DNA from: Achromobacter sp. UMC46
GTDB lineage: Bacteria > Pseudomonadota > Gammaproteobacteria > Burkholderiales > Burkholderiaceae_B
NCBI RefSeq assembly: GCF_014170335.1
Contig: NZ_LZZS01000001.1
Coordinates: forward strand, 1 to 61,140
DNA length: 61,140 nt
Reading direction: 5' to 3'
In this document: one piece after another, positions 54,115 to 61,140 of the stretch
Layout of the letters: every line of letters begins with the position of its first letter
Numbering within the stretch: position 1 is the stretch's first letter
The notes under the pieces: model-generated
What the model was told of the DNA's origin: nothing
The model's database searches: none
The model's input: only the letters and a program-made list of their open reading frames with translations
Made by a program: the position numbers and the translations under genes

Positions 54115-55077
54115 TCAGTAGTTCGCTTTCAGGTCCATGCCCTGATAGAGCGATGCCACCTGTTCGCCATAGCCGTTGAACATCAAGGTCCTGCGCTTGG
54201 GGCTGAACAGGCCGTCTTCGCCGATGCGGCGCTCCGTCGCCTGGCTCCAGCGCGGATGCGGGACATTGGGGTTCACGTTGGCGTAGAAGCCGTATTCCTG
54301 CGGCGCCGCCTTGATCCAGGACGACACCGGCAGCTTTTCCACCAGCCGGATCTTGACCAGCGACTTGGCCGACTTGAAGCCGTATTTCCACGGCACCGCC
54401 AACCGCAGCGGCGCGCCGTTCTGGTTGGGCAGGATCTTGCCGTACACGCCGAAGACCAACATCGCCAGCGGATTCATGGCTTCGTCGATCCGCAAGCCTT
54501 CGACGTAGGGCCATTCAAGGATTGCCGCGCGCACGCCCGGCATGTTCTCGCGCTGCACCGCCGTCACGAACTCCACGTATTTCGCGTTGCCCGTGGGCTC
54601 GACCTGCTTGAGCAGCTCGGACACCGAATAGCCCACCCACGGAATCACCATGGACCAGCCCTCCACGCAGCGCAGGCGGTAGACGCGCTCTTCCATCGGC
54701 GCCAGCTTGAGCAATTCTTCGATAGTGAAGGTGCGCGGCTTGGCGACCTCGCCTTCGACGCTGACCGTCCACGGGCGCGTCTGCAACTTGCCGGCATTGG
54801 CGGCCGGATCGCCCTTATCGACGCCGAACTCGTAGTAGTTGTTGTAGGACGTCACGTCCGCCAGCGAGGTCTGCTTGTCCATGACACTCAACGGCGCGTT
54901 CGGCTTGCCCGCCAGGGCGCCAGCGTCCAGGGCGAAGGCGCTGCGCGCCGCCCAACCCGGTAAGCCGACGGCGGCGGCCGTCAGTCCGGCGCGCAGCATC
55001 AGCTCGCGCCGCGAGCGCCAGACGGCTTCGCCGGTGATTTCAGACGGAAGAATATCGGCGGGCTTGCGTATCAGCAT
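54115..55077 (-). CDS. msrP: MsrP molybdopterin methionine-sulfoxide reductase catalytic subunit
   Basis: This periplasmic molybdenum-cofactor enzyme reduces methionine sulfoxide in envelope proteins. It has 320 residues. The twin-arginine signal has [19 protein letters not shown]. The molybdenum-ligand Cys is in [14 protein letters not shown]. The C-terminal [17 protein letters not shown] segment matches MsrP. The ATG at 55077 gives the normal N-terminus [15 protein letters not shown]; an in-frame start at 55131 does not. Confidence 0.94.
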   Translation of the reverse strand: MLIRKPADILPSEITGEAVWRSRRELMLRAGLTAAAVGLPGWAARSAFALDAGALAGKPNAPLSVMDKQTSLADVTSYNNYYEFGVDKGDPAANAGKLQTRPWTVSVEGEVAKPRTFTIEELLKLAPMEERVYRLRCVEGWSMVIPWVGYSVSELLKQVEPTGNAKYVEFVTAVQRENMPGVRAAILEWPYVEGLRIDEAMNPLAMLVFGVYGKILPNQNGAPLRLAVPWKYGFKSAKSLVKIRLVEKLPVSSWIKAAPQEYGFYANVNPNVPHPRWSQATERRIGEDGLFSPKRRTLMFNGYGEQVASLYQGMDLKANY

Positions 55078-55233
55078 CGTGGTCTCCGGTGTGGCGCCCC
55101 GCCATCGGCGGGCTCGCCCTGCGCAAGCCATAGACGTTGCGCGATCCCATGATATTCCGCAGCGGTGCCGCCGCGGATGGGAACTTCCAGATTGACCCGC
55201 TTTGGCGCCGGACGTTCCCGCCCCGCTGCCGGA

Positions 55234-55899
55234 TCAGGCGCTGGCGGACACCCGCGGCAACAGCCATTCGCGCACCCGCGGCACGCTGTCCAGCACCGCT
55301 TGCGGCGCACAACCTTGAAGTTCCTTCAAGGTATGCGCCCCATACGTCACGCCCAGCCCGTGGACGCCAGCATTGGCCGCCATCTGCAGATCGTGCGAGG
55401 TATCGCCGATCATCACGACACGGCCGGCGTCCACGTCCAGTTCCTGCATCAGCTCGTGCAGCATCGCCGGGTGCGGCTTGCTGAAAGTTTCGTCGGCGGT
55501 GCGGGTGGCGTCGAACATCGGGCCCAGGCCGGTCGCGGCCAGCGCGCGGGTCAGGCCGACCCGGCTCTTGCCCGTCGCGACGGCCATGCGCACATTCTGC
55601 CCAGCCAGTTCGGCCAGCAGCTCGGGGATGCCGTCAAAGAGGCGCAGCTCAGGGTCGCGCAACAGGTAATGGGTACGGTAGCGCTCCAGGAAGCGCGGCA
55701 TCATCGCCTGCGTCAGTTCCGGCACGGCGCGGCGCAAGGCGCTTTCAAGGGACAGACCGATCACCCAACTGGCTTCGGATGCCGACGGCACCGCCAGTTC
55801 CAGATCGCGGCACGCGCCCTGGATGGCCGCCACGATGCTGTGCGTGGAATCCATCAAGGTGCCATCCCAGTCAAAAACGACCAGCGAATACGACGACAT
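55234..55899 (-). CDS. gph: HAD-family phosphatase (phosphoglycolate-phosphatase-like)
   Basis: This HAD-superfamily hydrolase has 221 residues. Motif I is FDWDGTLMDS with nucleophile D10 and acid/base D12. Motif II/III regions are AVATGKSRVG and FSKPHPAML, and motif IV is MIGDTSHDLQMAANAG. Substrate specificity is not fixed by sequence, so gph is a family name only. Its start is 3 bases from the rluC stop, an rluC-HAD operon seen in other proteobacteria. The open frame upstream is antisense to nothing useful and is not part of the protein. Confidence 0.86.
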   Translation of the reverse strand: MSSYSLVVFDWDGTLMDSTHSIVAAIQGACRDLELAVPSASEASWVIGLSLESALRRAVPELTQAMMPRFLERYRTHYLLRDPELRLFDGIPELLAELAGQNVRMAVATGKSRVGLTRALAATGLGPMFDATRTADETFSKPHPAMLHELMQELDVDAGRVVMIGDTSHDLQMAANAGVHGLGVTYGAHTLKELQGCAPQAVLDSVPRVREWLLPRVSASA

Positions 55900-55901
55900 A
55901 A

Positions 55902-56879
55902 TCAGACCGACTCCAGTTGTTTCAGTATTTGCCGGCACGCGGGAGGCAGCTCGGCGGTAAGCGTCAGGGGCTCGCCCGTGACCGGATGCGCCAAGGTCAG
56001 CTGGTGCGCGTGCAGGAACATGCGGCCAAACCCCTTGCGGGCGAATTCGGCCCGGACGTCGTCGTGGCCGTATTTGTCGTCGCCCACGATGGGGAAGCCG
56101 CTGGCCGCCAGGTGCACCCGGATCTGGTGGGTGCGGCCCGTGCGCAACTCGGCGCCGACCAGGCTGTAGCCGCCGAAACGCTGCTTGAGCGTGATGATGG
56201 TGTGCGCCGTCTGGCCGTCCGGATCCACCTTGACCCGGCGCTCGCCGGACTGCGTGGTCCATTTGGACAGGCCCAGCTTGATGTGCTGGCGGTCGTTCAC
56301 CCAATCGCCCTCGACCAGCGCCAGATAGTGCTTGTCGCTCTTGCCTTCGCGCAGCATGGCGTGCAGGGCCAGCAGCGCGCTGCGCTTCTTGGCCACCATG
56401 AGCAGGCCCGAGGTCTCGCGGTCCAGCCGGTGCACCAGCTCCAGGAACTTGGCCTCGGGGCGCGCGGCGCGCAACTGCTCGATCACGCCGAACGACACGC
56501 CGCTGCCGCCGTGCACCGCCACGCCGGCGGGCTTGTCCACGACCAGCAGTGCATCGTCTTCGAACACGATCGGGAATTCCGCGCCGGGCACCGGCCGGGG
56601 CTTGCCCGGATCCGGCAGCCGCAGGGGCGGAATGCGCACGACGTCGCCCTCGACGATGCGGTAGTCGACTGAAATCCGTCCCTTATTTACCCGCACTTCG
56701 CCGCCACGGATGGCTTTGTAGATGTGCGTTTTGGGGACGCCCTTGCACAGGCGCATCAGGAAGTTATCCAGACGCTGGCCGGCATGCTCGGCATCGACCT
56801 CCACCATTCGGACGGCGGGGGGGGCTTTAGAGGGGGATACGGGGGAGGAAGTTTCTTTGCGCATTGCGGAAAGCGACAT
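55902..56879 (-). CDS. rluC: 23S rRNA pseudouridine synthase RluC
   Basis: This RluA-family enzyme makes pseudouridines 955/2504/2580 in E. coli numbering. It has 325 residues. The N-terminal S4 RNA-binding domain spans about residues 36-90 (QRLDNFLMRLCKGVPKTHIYKAIRGG), and the catalytic Asp is D153 in HRLDRETSG. The typical RTHQIRVH motif and VGDDKYG are present. It is divergent from rne across about 510 bases, the conserved rluC/rne arrangement. Confidence 0.95.
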   Translation of the reverse strand: MSLSAMRKETSSPVSPSKAPPAVRMVEVDAEHAGQRLDNFLMRLCKGVPKTHIYKAIRGGEVRVNKGRISVDYRIVEGDVVRIPPLRLPDPGKPRPVPGAEFPIVFEDDALLVVDKPAGVAVHGGSGVSFGVIEQLRAARPEAKFLELVHRLDRETSGLLMVAKKRSALLALHAMLREGKSDKHYLALVEGDWVNDRQHIKLGLSKWTTQSGERRVKVDPDGQTAHTIITLKQRFGGYSLVGAELRTGRTHQIRVHLAASGFPIVGDDKYGHDDVRAEFARKGFGRMFLHAHQLTLAHPVTGEPLTLTAELPPACRQILKQLESV

Positions 56880-57389
56880 ATAATCGGGACAGCCTTAAGG
56901 GGCTGAACTAGCCGCCTGACGTAGAGATGCAATTTAAATACGCAACTCCGTCGAGCGCGTGGGCCGCCATTGTACTGCCTGCTTATTCAACCCCTGGGTC
57001 TCTTGGTCGCCGGCGCAACCGCGCCCTGCCGGATAGTGGTGTGGCATTCACTTTGCCCGCTGTCCCAGCAGGTCCGTTGCATGCCGCAAGCGGCTCTGAA
57101 GCACTGCAAGAATCGTCGCATATTTAAAGCACCAGCTGCGTGTAGGCAACCAATCCGACCGCAACTGCCGTTCACAGCAATTTTTCCGTCAAACCACATT
57201 CAGTGAAGCTGACCCTCCTGCTGACAGAACCCCGTGCCCCACGGCACGACGTGCCCGCCTGACCCGCGGCGGATACGCCTGGGCGCCGCCCAGGTACGGT
57301 CCGCATTTCTTGCCCGCTTCAGCCGCAGCCCGAGTGACCCGAGGTCACGCGCCGATATCGGCGCGTCATGACAACGGAGAAACCCTCTC
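56880..57389 (+). promoter_or_regulatory. 510-base rluC-rne intergenic region, probable long rne leader
   Basis: No supportable gene is present; the open frames are short and lack ribosome sites. RNase E in gammaproteobacteria represses its own messenger through a structured 5' leader of several hundred bases. The length here and the structure near its end (the palindrome at 57347-57366) fit a similar leader, which is inference. The divergent rluC promoter must be at the left end. GGAGA at 57376-57380 is the rne ribosome site, 9 bases before its ATG. Confidence 0.5.
57347..57366. repeat. 20-base perfect palindrome just before the rne ribosome site
   Basis: ACGCGCCGATATCGGCGCGT is self-complementary over all 20 bases. 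It ends 9 bases before the GGAGA Shine-Dalgarno of rne. In RNA it would form a GC-rich hairpin, and in DNA a symmetric binding site. Both would suit control of rne. Confidence 0.7.
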
Positions 57390-60300
57390 ATGAAGCGCAT
57401 GCTGTTCAATGCGACGCATCAGGAAGAATTACGCGTCGCAATCGTTGATGGGCAAAAACTCATCGACCTCGACATCGAGACTGCCGGCCGCGAACAACGC
57501 AAAGGCAACATCTACAAAGGTGTCATTACCCGGATCGAACCCGGCCTAGAAGCTTGCTTCGTCAATTACGGTGAAGACCGTCACGGCTTTCTGCCCTTCA
57601 AGGAAGTTGCCCGCAGCTTCTTCAAGGAAGGGGTAGATGTCCGTAGCGCCCGCATCCAGGATGCGCTGCGCGAAGGTCAGGAACTGATCGTCCAGGTCGA
57701 AAAGGAAGAGCGCGGCAACAAGGGCGCTGCCCTGACCACGTTCATCTCGCTGGCTGGCCGCTACCTGGTCCTGATGCCCAACAACCCCCGTGGCGGTGGC
57801 GTTTCGCGCCGCGTCGAGGGTGAAGACCGCCAGGAACTGCGCGACACGATGGAGCAGCTTGAGCTGCCCCAGGGCATGAGCATCATCGCCCGCACGGCCG
57901 GCATCGGCCGCAATGTCGAAGAGCTCCAGTGGGACTTGTCCTACTTGTTGCAGCTGTGGACCGCCATCGACGGCGCCGCCCGCGATAACTCCGCGCCCAT
58001 CCTGATCTATCTGGAATCCAGCCTGGTCATCCGGGCCATCCGCGATTACTTCTCGCCCGAAATCGGCGAGATCCTGATCGATACCGACGAGATCGCTGAC
58101 CAAGCCACCGCGTTCATGAGCGTGGTGATGCCGGACAACGTCCAGCGCGTGAAGCGCTACCGCGACGACATCCCGCTGTTCTCGCGGTTCCAGATCGAAC
58201 ACCAGATCGAAACGGCGTATTCGCGCACCGTGACGCTGCCCTCCGGCGGCGCCATCGTGATCGACCACACCGAGGCGCTGGTTTCCGTCGACGTGAACTC
58301 GGCCCGCTCCACGCGCGGCGCCGACATCGAGGAAACCGCGCTGCGCACGAACTCCGAAGCGGCCGACGAAGTGGCCCGCCAGTTGCGATTGCGCGACTTG
58401 GGCGGCCTGATCGTCATCGACTTCATCGACATGGAAGACAGCAAGAACCAGCGCGCCGTCGAACAGCGCCTGCGTGATGCCCTCCATTTCGACCGCGCCC
58501 GTGTGCAAATGGGCAAGATCTCGCGCTTCGGCCTGATGGAACTGTCGCGCCAGCGCCTGCGTCCGGCCCTGAACGAAGGCTCGCACATCACCTGCCCGCG
58601 TTGCAACGGCACCGGCGTGATCCGCGACGCCGAATCCAGCGCCCTGCACGTCCTGCGCCTGCTGCAGGAAGAGGCGATGAAGGAAAACACCGCGGCGGTC
58701 CACGCCCAGGTGCCGGTCGATGTGGCCACCTACCTGTTGAACGAAAAGCGCGCCGACATCACCAAGATGGAAGCCCGCCTGAAGGTCAACCTGATGCTGA
58801 TCCCCAACAAGCATCTGGAAACGCCCCACCACCACATCGAACGCCTGCGCCACGACGATCCGCGCCTGGAAGAGCTGAAGACCAGCTTCGAGCTGGTTGA
58901 GGCTCCGGCCACGAACGCGCCCTGGCAGCCCCGCGAAAGCGAGATCAAGGCCCGCCCGGAAGCGCTGGTCAAGGGCATCACGCCCTCGCAGCCCGCCCCC
59001 GTTTCGACGCCTGCCGCACCGGTTGCCGCGCCCGCAGCACCCGCTGCGGCCGGTGGCCTGGGTGGCCTGTTCAAGCGCCTGGTAGGTTGGCTGACCGGCA
59101 ACGCCGATACCGCCAAGCCCGCTGCCACCGCCCAGGAAGACAGCGCCAAGCGCGCCGCGTCCGGACGTGGCGGCAAGGGCCGCAGCGGCCATGACGGCCA
59201 GGAACGCCGTGGCGAACGCCACGGTTCGGACCGCAACCGCAACCGCCGCGGCGAATCGCGTGGCGAAGGCGCTGAAGGCGGCGAAGGCGGCCGTCATCAC
59301 GTCCGTGGCAACCGCCGCCCTGAAGGCGAACGCGGCGAGCGCCAGGAACGTGGCGACCGCGGCAACCGCAACGAGGCGCGTGGCGATCAGGTCGCGCAAG
59401 CAGCCCTGGCCTCCAACCGCCCCGACCAGGCCGACCTGGCCAATGGCGACGACACCGGCGCTGGCCGCAACCGCCGCCGTGGCCGTGGCCGCAATCGCCG
59501 CGAAGAGGGTCAATCCGACGCCCCGATGAGCGAACAGGAAAGCATGGTCGCCGCGTTGGCGCAGAGCGTTGCGACCGCCCTGCCCGACACCAAGCCGGCT
59601 GCTGAAGCCGCGCTGGACGCGGCCGACGCCGCCGATCAGACCGCCGATGGCGTGCTGACCGCAGAAGGCGCCGAAGGCGCAGCCGATCCGGAACGCAAGC
59701 GCCGCCGCCGCCGCAGCCGCCGTGGCCGCCGCAGCCAGGAAGAAGGTGGTGTGGCCGGTAGCGACGACCAGCTGGAAGACGGTTCGGACGACGACCTTGG
59801 CGAACAAGCCGAAGGCGTAGCGACGCAAGCCGCTCCCGCCACTCCGGTCGCCCCGGCTCAAATCGCCGAAGCCGCGGAAGCCGTCCAGGCCCCCGCCCCG
59901 GTCCAGACGCAAGCCGTCGAAACCAAGGTGACGGAAGCGCAGGCGATCGAAGCCGCACCGGCGTCTGCCCAAGTGGCTGCCGAAACGCCCCGTGAACCTG
60001 CTGCTCAACCCGTTGAAACCCAACAGGTCGAAGCCCAACAGGTTGAAACCCCGAAGGCCGAACCGGTGCAAGCCGCCGCCGAACCTGTGGCTCAGCCCGA
60101 GCAAACGGCTGCTGCCCAGGTGACGCAACCGGTCGCCGTGGAACCCGCCACCCAGGTGTCCGCACCCGCTGCCCCGGCCGAGCCCGTGGAACCCGCTGCC
60201 GCCGAACCCGTCGTGACGGCACCGGCTCCGGTGGTCCAGGCTGCCGCTCCCGTCGCTCCCGCTCCTGTCGCCGCGCAGCAGCCGATCGTGGTGCCGGCAA

Positions 60301-60503
60301 CGGCGCCGACGGCCAAGGCGCAAGCCTTGCACGATGTGGTCAATGCCGCTGGCCTGAAGTGGGTGGAAACCGATCCGGACCGCCACGCCCAAACCCAGCT
60401 GCGTATCGCCGCCGCGCATACGCCGACCCGCCTGGGCCGCGAGCGCAAGCCGGTCGCGTCCGTCTCGAACGAACCGCTGGTTCAAGTCGAAACGCACTCC
60501 TAA
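57390..60503 (+). CDS. rne: ribonuclease E
   Basis: This essential endoribonuclease and RNA-degradosome scaffold has 1037 residues. The S1 domain spans about 36-120 (GNIYKGVITRIEPGLEACFVN). The DNase I-like catalytic Asp residues are D301 (VSVDVNSARS) and D344 (IVIDFIDMED). The zinc-link is C402/C405 in CPRCNGTG. Residues from about 520 on are disordered: an Arg/Gly-rich RNA-binding stretch (GQERRGERHGSDRNRNRRG), a second basic patch (ERKRRRRRSRRGRRS) and a long Ala/Pro/Val/Gln tract. The end (LHDVVNAAGLKWVETD) is conserved in betaproteobacterial RNase E. The IS3-family element begins 34 bases downstream. Confidence 0.95.
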   Translation: MKRMLFNATHQEELRVAIVDGQKLIDLDIETAGREQRKGNIYKGVITRIEPGLEACFVNYGEDRHGFLPFKEVARSFFKEGVDVRSARIQDALREGQELIVQVEKEERGNKGAALTTFISLAGRYLVLMPNNPRGGGVSRRVEGEDRQELRDTMEQLELPQGMSIIARTAGIGRNVEELQWDLSYLLQLWTAIDGAARDNSAPILIYLESSLVIRAIRDYFSPEIGEILIDTDEIADQATAFMSVVMPDNVQRVKRYRDDIPLFSRFQIEHQIETAYSRTVTLPSGGAIVIDHTEALVSVDVNSARSTRGADIEETALRTNSEAADEVARQLRLRDLGGLIVIDFIDMEDSKNQRAVEQRLRDALHFDRARVQMGKISRFGLMELSRQRLRPALNEGSHITCPRCNGTGVIRDAESSALHVLRLLQEEAMKENTAAVHAQVPVDVATYLLNEKRADITKMEARLKVNLMLIPNKHLETPHHHIERLRHDDPRLEELKTSFELVEAPATNAPWQPRESEIKARPEALVKGITPSQPAPVSTPAAPVAAPAAPAAAGGLGGLFKRLVGWLTGNADTAKPAATAQEDSAKRAASGRGGKGRSGHDGQERRGERHGSDRNRNRRGESRGEGAEGGEGGRHHVRGNRRPEGERGERQERGDRGNRNEARGDQVAQAALASNRPDQADLANGDDTGAGRNRRRGRGRNRREEGQSDAPMSEQESMVAALAQSVATALPDTKPAAEAALDAADAADQTADGVLTAEGAEGAADPERKRRRRRSRRGRRSQEEGGVAGSDDQLEDGSDDDLGEQAEGVATQAAPATPVAPAQIAEAAEAVQAPAPVQTQAVETKVTEAQAIEAAPASAQVAAETPREPAAQPVETQQVEAQQVETPKAEPVQAAAEPVAQPEQTAAAQVTQPVAVEPATQVSAPAAPAEPVEPAAAEPVVTAPAPVVQAAAPVAPAPVAAQQPIVVPATAPTAKAQALHDVVNAAGLKWVETDPDRHAQTQLRIAAAHTPTRLGRERKPVASVSNEPLVQVETHS

Positions 60504-60545
60504 GCCGTCCGCGCGACAAAAAGCCCCCATCGCCGTGTGAACTGA

Positions 60546-60586
60546 CCCCCGAAAGTTGGACATTGATCCAACCTTCGGGGGTTTTT
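60546..60586 (+). terminator. inbound terminator hairpin at the IS left end, masking the orfA ribosome site
   Basis: CCCCCGAA and TTCGGGGG pair, then G/C, TTGG/CCAA and A/T, giving a 13-pair stem with one A-C mismatch and loop CATTGA; five Ts follow. It would stop transcription entering from rne. The 3' arm (GGGGG) is also the only Shine-Dalgarno-like sequence before the orfA ATG, so read-through RNA would hide it. Confidence 0.8.
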
Positions 60587-60588
60587 AC

Positions 60589-61110
60589 ATGGCGAAGTAC
60601 GACGAGCAGTTCAAGTTAAAGGTGGTGCGGGAGTATTTGAAGGGTACTGAGAGCGGTCGGTCGGTGGCGGCGCGTCACGAACTGGACCATTCAGTTGTCC
60701 GACGATGGGTTGAGAGCTATCGCGTGCATGGTTTATCGGGCCTGCGCCGGCAGTCAGGCACGTACAGCGCACCCTTTAAGCAGTCTGTGTTGCGCAAGAT
60801 CCGCGACCAAGGGCTATCCGACACCGAGGCTGCGACTCTGCTGGGGATCCGCAGTTCAGGTCATATTGGGAAGTGGCGAGCCCAGTATGATGCTGGGGGT
60901 ATAGAGGCGTTGGCGCGCAAGCGTCCAGGAGCAAGCATGCCCCATAAATACCCACCGGAGCCCGTGTCCAAGGACATGACCAAGGAAGAGCTTCTCGAGG
61001 AAGTTGCGAACCTGCGAGCGGAGTTGGACTACCTAAAAAAGCTCGATGCCTTGATCGAAGCGGAAAAGACCAAAGCGCTCGTTGGAAAGCGCAAGTGGTC
61101 CGAGGATTGA
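60589..61110 (+). CDS. IS3-family transposase OrfA
   Basis: This is the DNA-binding half of the transposase, 173 residues from the ATG at 60589; an in-frame TTG at 60556 lies inside the hairpin and is not credible. It carries two helix-turn-helix units (EFKLKVVREYL-like QFKLKVVREYLKGTESGRSV with DHSVVRRWVESYR, then DTEAATLLGI with SGHIGKWRAQYD). A C-terminal leucine-zipper-like helix (EELLEEVANLRAELDYLKKL) follows, as in IS150-type OrfA. orfB overlaps it in the -1 frame. Confidence 0.92.
   Translation: MAKYDEQFKLKVVREYLKGTESGRSVAARHELDHSVVRRWVESYRVHGLSGLRRQSGTYSAPFKQSVLRKIRDQGLSDTEAATLLGIRSSGHIGKWRAQYDAGGIEALARKRPGASMPHKYPPEPVSKDMTKEELLEEVANLRAELDYLKKLDALIEAEKTKALVGKRKWSED
61035..61041 (+). 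promoter_or_regulatory. A6G programmed -1 frameshift site
   Basis: AAAAAAG sits in the right phase (A AAA AAG) near the 3' end of orfA. Slipping back one base gives the OrfAB fusion transposase, as known for IS3-family elements. In the -1 frame the reading continues open to the window end. Confidence 0.85.
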
Positions 61111-61140
61111 GGCATAAGCATCCGCTGGAACGACTGCTGA
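61035..61140 (+). CDS. IS3-family transposase OrfB, N-terminal start (runs off window)
   Basis: In the -1 frame from the slippery site, translation runs through GKDQSARWKAQVVRG and LRHKHPLERLL, the usual beginning of IS150-type OrfB, and stays open to the last base. The catalytic core is beyond the window. It is expected to be made mainly as the OrfAB fusion. Confidence 0.75.

Larger units (their letters stand above)
60538..61140 (+). mobile_element. IS3-family (IS150-type) element, left half, running off the window
   Basis: The left terminal repeat starts TGAACTGACCCCC at 60538 and matches the complement of the IS end at 684. It holds orfA and the beginning of orfB joined by a frameshift signal. 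It is inserted 34 bases after the rne stop, next to an AAAAAGCCCCC half-stem that looks like one arm of the original rne terminator. The target duplication cannot be checked because the right end is outside. Confidence 0.88.

Noticed and set aside
59700..60300. Ala/Pro/Val/Gln tract of RNase E as a tandem-repeat or frameshifted region
   Set aside because: The frame is continuous to a conserved C-terminal motif and the disordered low-complexity scaffold is normal for RNase E.
57546..60563. 1005-residue open frame antisense to rne
   Set aside because: It lies wholly opposite RNase E, is Gly/Arg/Leu low-complexity, matches no family, and is a normal by-product of GC-rich codon usage. It also reads through the IS junction.
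1..61140. Composite transposon formed by the two matching IS3-family ends
   Set aside because: The intervening DNA carries essential genes in conserved order (fab, rpoE, lepB, rnc, era, rne), so it is resident chromosome.
1..61140. CRISPR arrays, tRNA, rRNA and prophage genes
   Set aside because: Scanning for regularly spaced repeats, tRNA-like cloverleaf ends and phage structural or integrase genes found none.

Overview
The window is GC-rich chromosomal DNA from a betaproteobacterium of the Alcaligenaceae, most likely Achromobacter or a close Bordetella relative. The evidence is the gene content and order: rpmF-plsX-fabHDG-acpP-fabF running into rpoE-rseA-rseB-mucD and then lepA-lepB-rnc-era-recO, a Bug-type solute-binding protein, and a beta-type RNase E. 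No rRNA, tRNA or CRISPR array was seen. Most of the window is ordinary core genome. The genus call is inference, because no rRNA marker is present.

Layout. (1) 1-684 is IS debris: the 5' end of an IS256-family transposase gene abuts the 3' end of an IS3-family (IS150-type) orfB. (2) 724-6988 holds scoAB CoA-transferase, a thioesterase, ETF:ubiquinone oxidoreductase, an NAD-binding epimerase-like protein, and a two-gene P450/ABM-monooxygenase unit. (3) 7125-13545 holds a GntR regulator with two predicted winged helices, an omega-aminotransferase, L-threonine aldolase, a DMT exporter and acs. (4) 13854-17487 is a tightly overlapping prpE / GlcG-HbpS-like / UMF1-type MFS operon. (5) 17772-24177 holds a lipoprotein NlpC/P60 peptidase, a DUF2325 gene under a Fur-like promoter, cysB, mmsA, an orphan amino-acid-type binding protein and a LysR regulator. 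(6) 24223-28686 holds lptF divergent from pepA-holC and a Bax-inhibitor-1 protein. (7) 28756-35062 is the most accessory stretch: a Tat-exported aldo/keto reductase with an NTT-like carrier, then a Bug binding protein, an M14-like deacylase, a threonine-synthase-like PLP enzyme and a LysR regulator. (8) 35081-51068 is a 16-kb block on one strand for fatty-acid and phospholipid synthesis, the sigma-E envelope response and ribosome/RNA processing. (9) 51273-60503 holds maf, a tetrapyrrole-methylase-fold methyltransferase, a lipoprotein amidase, msrPQ, gph, rluC and rne. (10) 60538-61140 is the 5' half of an IS3-family element whose terminal repeat matches the IS remnant at the left edge.

How the genes work together. 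The left half looks like short-chain acyl-CoA and amino-acid catabolism: scoAB, acs, prpE, mmsA, thioesterase, ETF-QO and aminotransferase. The right half is growth-linked housekeeping. The best candidates for undescribed biology are the Bug/deacylase/PLP-lyase/LysR cluster (31063-35062), the P450 lacking two usually conserved residues beside its ABM partner (5544-6988), and the Fur-controlled DUF2325 gene (18618-19003). I see no defence island, phage or clearly novel multi-gene system.
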